From the NCBI GenBank assembly GCA_900555065.1, contig USJY01000008.1, forward strand, positions 1 through 15,135: a stretch of 15,135 nucleotides of DNA, read 5' to 3'. The stretch comes from an uncultured Eubacteriales bacterium (GTDB lineage Bacteria > Bacillota > Clostridia > Oscillospirales > UMGS1783). Position numbers and translations under genes: made by a program. Numbering within the stretch: the stretch's first letter is position 1; every line of letters starts with the position of its first letter. The notes beneath the pieces were generated by a model, which made no database searches, was not told the origin of the DNA, and saw only the letters and a program-made list of their open reading frames with translations. Positions 14,230 to 15,135 of this stretch are shown here, in pieces.

Positions 14230-14631
14230 ACCCGCAGAGATAACCAACCGGCCGGCGCGGCGCAGACTTCGCAAGCCGTAAGCCTCGGCACATCCAGACT
14301 TCCGGAATACGCTAGGCCGCATAGGGATTTTTTCTTTTGCCCGCAGACTGGCCGTACGGTTTATGCGCTGACACAGCGCGGTTCTTACGGCCAGCAGCCG
14401 TGGGCGACGGTTGATTCCCATATGTCTCGGCCTTGCTCTCGGGCTTCGCCTTTCTTTCCATTTCCGTCCCGGTTGTTCGTGAGATTGCCCGACGCACGTT
14501 TTTCAGACCTGGGGCGTGGAAGGACCTTACCTGTAAAGGATCCCCGGATTGCAATCACCCGCACACAGGATCTCTCTGTTTGTTCAACTCCGGCGGCAAC
14601 AAACAGACCCGACAGGACTGTTTTACGCATG
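14230..14631. other. Intergenic stretch, no gene seen
   Basis: About 400 bases between thiN and the mreB terminator. Both strands hold only frames without SD or family features. The one clear structure is the nested hairpin at 14348-14394. I see no clear terminator directly after thiN; a T-rich run at 14324-14334 has no convincing stem in front of it. Confidence 0.55.
14348..14394. repeat. Nested hairpin (9-bp outer, 6-bp inner stem)
   Basis: CTGGCCGTA (14348-14356) pairs with TACGGCCAG (14386-14394). The inner GCGCTG (14365-14370) pairs with CAGCGC (14374-14379) around ACA. No T tract follows. Confidence 0.65.
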
Positions 14632-14653
14632 AAAAAACGCCTGCAAAAAGGCG
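14632..14653 (-). terminator. Intrinsic terminator downstream of mreB
   Basis: On the minus strand CGCC (14653-14650) pairs with GGCG (14641-14638), followed by six U residues (14637-14632). The stem is short but placed correctly, about 105 nt after the mreB stop. Confidence 0.55.
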
Positions 14654-14672
14654 GTAAGATAAGAAATATTTC

Positions 14673-14697
14673 GAGGGACGACGCACAGCCGTCCCTC
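14673..14697. terminator. 8-bp hairpin between mreB stop and its terminator
   Basis: GAGGGACG (14673-14680) pairs with CGTCCCTC (14690-14697) with a 9-nt loop. On the plus strand it is followed by TCTGTTTTC and could stop transcription coming from the thiN side. On the minus strand the tail (CGAAATATTTC) is weak. Confidence 0.5.
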
Positions 14698-14757
14698 TCT
14701 GTTTTCTTAAAACGCACGCTGAAGCAGGCGCGCGGAACAACGCGGCTTTGGCCTGCG

Positions 14758-15135
14758 CTACGATATAAACTGCAGAGATTCGCCCGTCCCGACGCCCACG
14801 CACTCCTCCGCTCGTTCGGCAACGGACACCGGAACGCTGAGGACGTCGGCCAGGTATCGGTCTATCCCGTAAATCAGAGATCCGCCGCCGGTCATAACAA
14901 CGCCGTTCAAAAAAATATCGCTCGCAAGTTCCGGTGGCGTTTCCTCCAGCACGCGCCGCGCTGCGTCGCCGATCGCCGCTGCGCACTCCTGTACCGCTTC
15001 CCGGACCTCCTCCGAAGACAATGTGATCTGTTTCGGCAGGCCGGTCACCATACACCGCCCCTTCACCTTCACCAGAAGCTCTTTGGGCCGCGCTGTGACG
15101 CAGCCGATCTGTTTCTTAATCTGTTCCGCAGTCCG
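14758..15135 (-). CDS. mreB: MreB/Mbl-family rod-shape protein (C-terminal part, cut by window edge)
   Basis: The last 125 residues of a bacterial actin that forms membrane-associated filaments guiding peptidoglycan synthesis in rod-shaped cells. The reading frame is open to the window edge at 15135, starting with RTAEQIKKQIG, which matches the family's conserved ERTAEEIK-IG region. It continues through VKGRCMVTGLPKQITLSSEEVREA and the nucleotide-binding GVVMTGGGSLIYGID, ending in GTGESLQFIS. The start and the N-terminal ATPase motifs lie outside. The internal GTG at 15072 and ATG at 15051 are not starts. MreB, Mbl and MreBH cannot be told apart from this part alone. Confidence 0.92.
   Translation of the reverse strand, partial: RTAEQIKKQIGCVTARPKELLVKVKGRCMVTGLPKQITLSSEEVREAVQECAAAIGDAARRVLEETPPELASDIFLNGVVMTGGGSLIYGIDRYLADVLSVPVSVAERAEECVGVGTGESLQFIS

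Noticed and set aside
1..15135. CRISPR arrays, tRNA or rRNA genes, transposases, phage genes
   Set aside because: No regularly spaced repeats, tRNA-like or rRNA-like segments, and no transposase or phage-type reading frames were seen.

Overview
The window reads as a stretch of chromosome from an anaerobic, endospore-forming Firmicute (class Clostridia, moderately GC-rich). The pointers are a desulfoferrodoxin (anaerobe oxidative-stress enzyme), a GerW/YtfJ sporulation protein, the Clostridia-type order site-2 protease - scpA - scpB - DUF2953 - gerW, a YerC/YecD TrpR-like regulator, strong Shine-Dalgarno (SD) sequences and sigma-A-type promoters. I cannot name the genus from sequence alone.

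Layout. 1-950: desulfoferrodoxin with its terminator, then a small DUF1294 membrane protein with its own promoter. 866-2782: typA/bipA behind its own promoter, with a terminator-like hairpin in the leader. 2857-2887: a hairpin shared by convergent typA and gerW. 2902-6037, minus strand: one operon of site-2 protease, scpA, scpB, DUF2953 and gerW, reading away from a promoter near 6020; scpA is frame-broken. 6198-10696, plus strand: a GldA/GldF/GldG-like ABC system plus a DUF4340 protein, with a frameshifted ATPase gene. 10697-11735: a repeat-rich intergenic stretch, then an AT-rich GNAT acetyltransferase gene bracketed by a 16-bp perfect inverted repeat. 11726-12788, minus: methyltransferase and YerC-like regulator. 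12810-13596: no convincing protein gene, but two promoter-to-terminator units that look like small RNAs. 13597-14229: thiamine diphosphokinase. 14230-14757: non-coding, with hairpins and the mreB terminator. 14758-15135, minus: 3' end of an mreB-family gene.

How the genes work together. The minus-strand operon joins chromosome segregation (ScpA/ScpB with SMC) to a membrane protease and two proteins usually found with sporulation genes. The plus-strand cluster is an ABC-2 exporter-like complex: ATPase, permease, membrane-anchored GldG-type protein and membrane-anchored DUF4340 protein, overlapping or nearly touching, so probably one transcript. Two neighbouring genes (scpA and the ABC ATPase), about 1.3 kb apart, both carry frame disruptions. 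These could be real decay or assembly error, and should be resolved before interpreting either gene.

Most worth following up: the two candidate small RNAs at 12845-12920 and 13344-13431, which share short motifs; the inverted-repeat-bounded acetyltransferase cassette; the scpA junction, where the same protein segment is encoded twice in two frames; and the typA leader hairpin.
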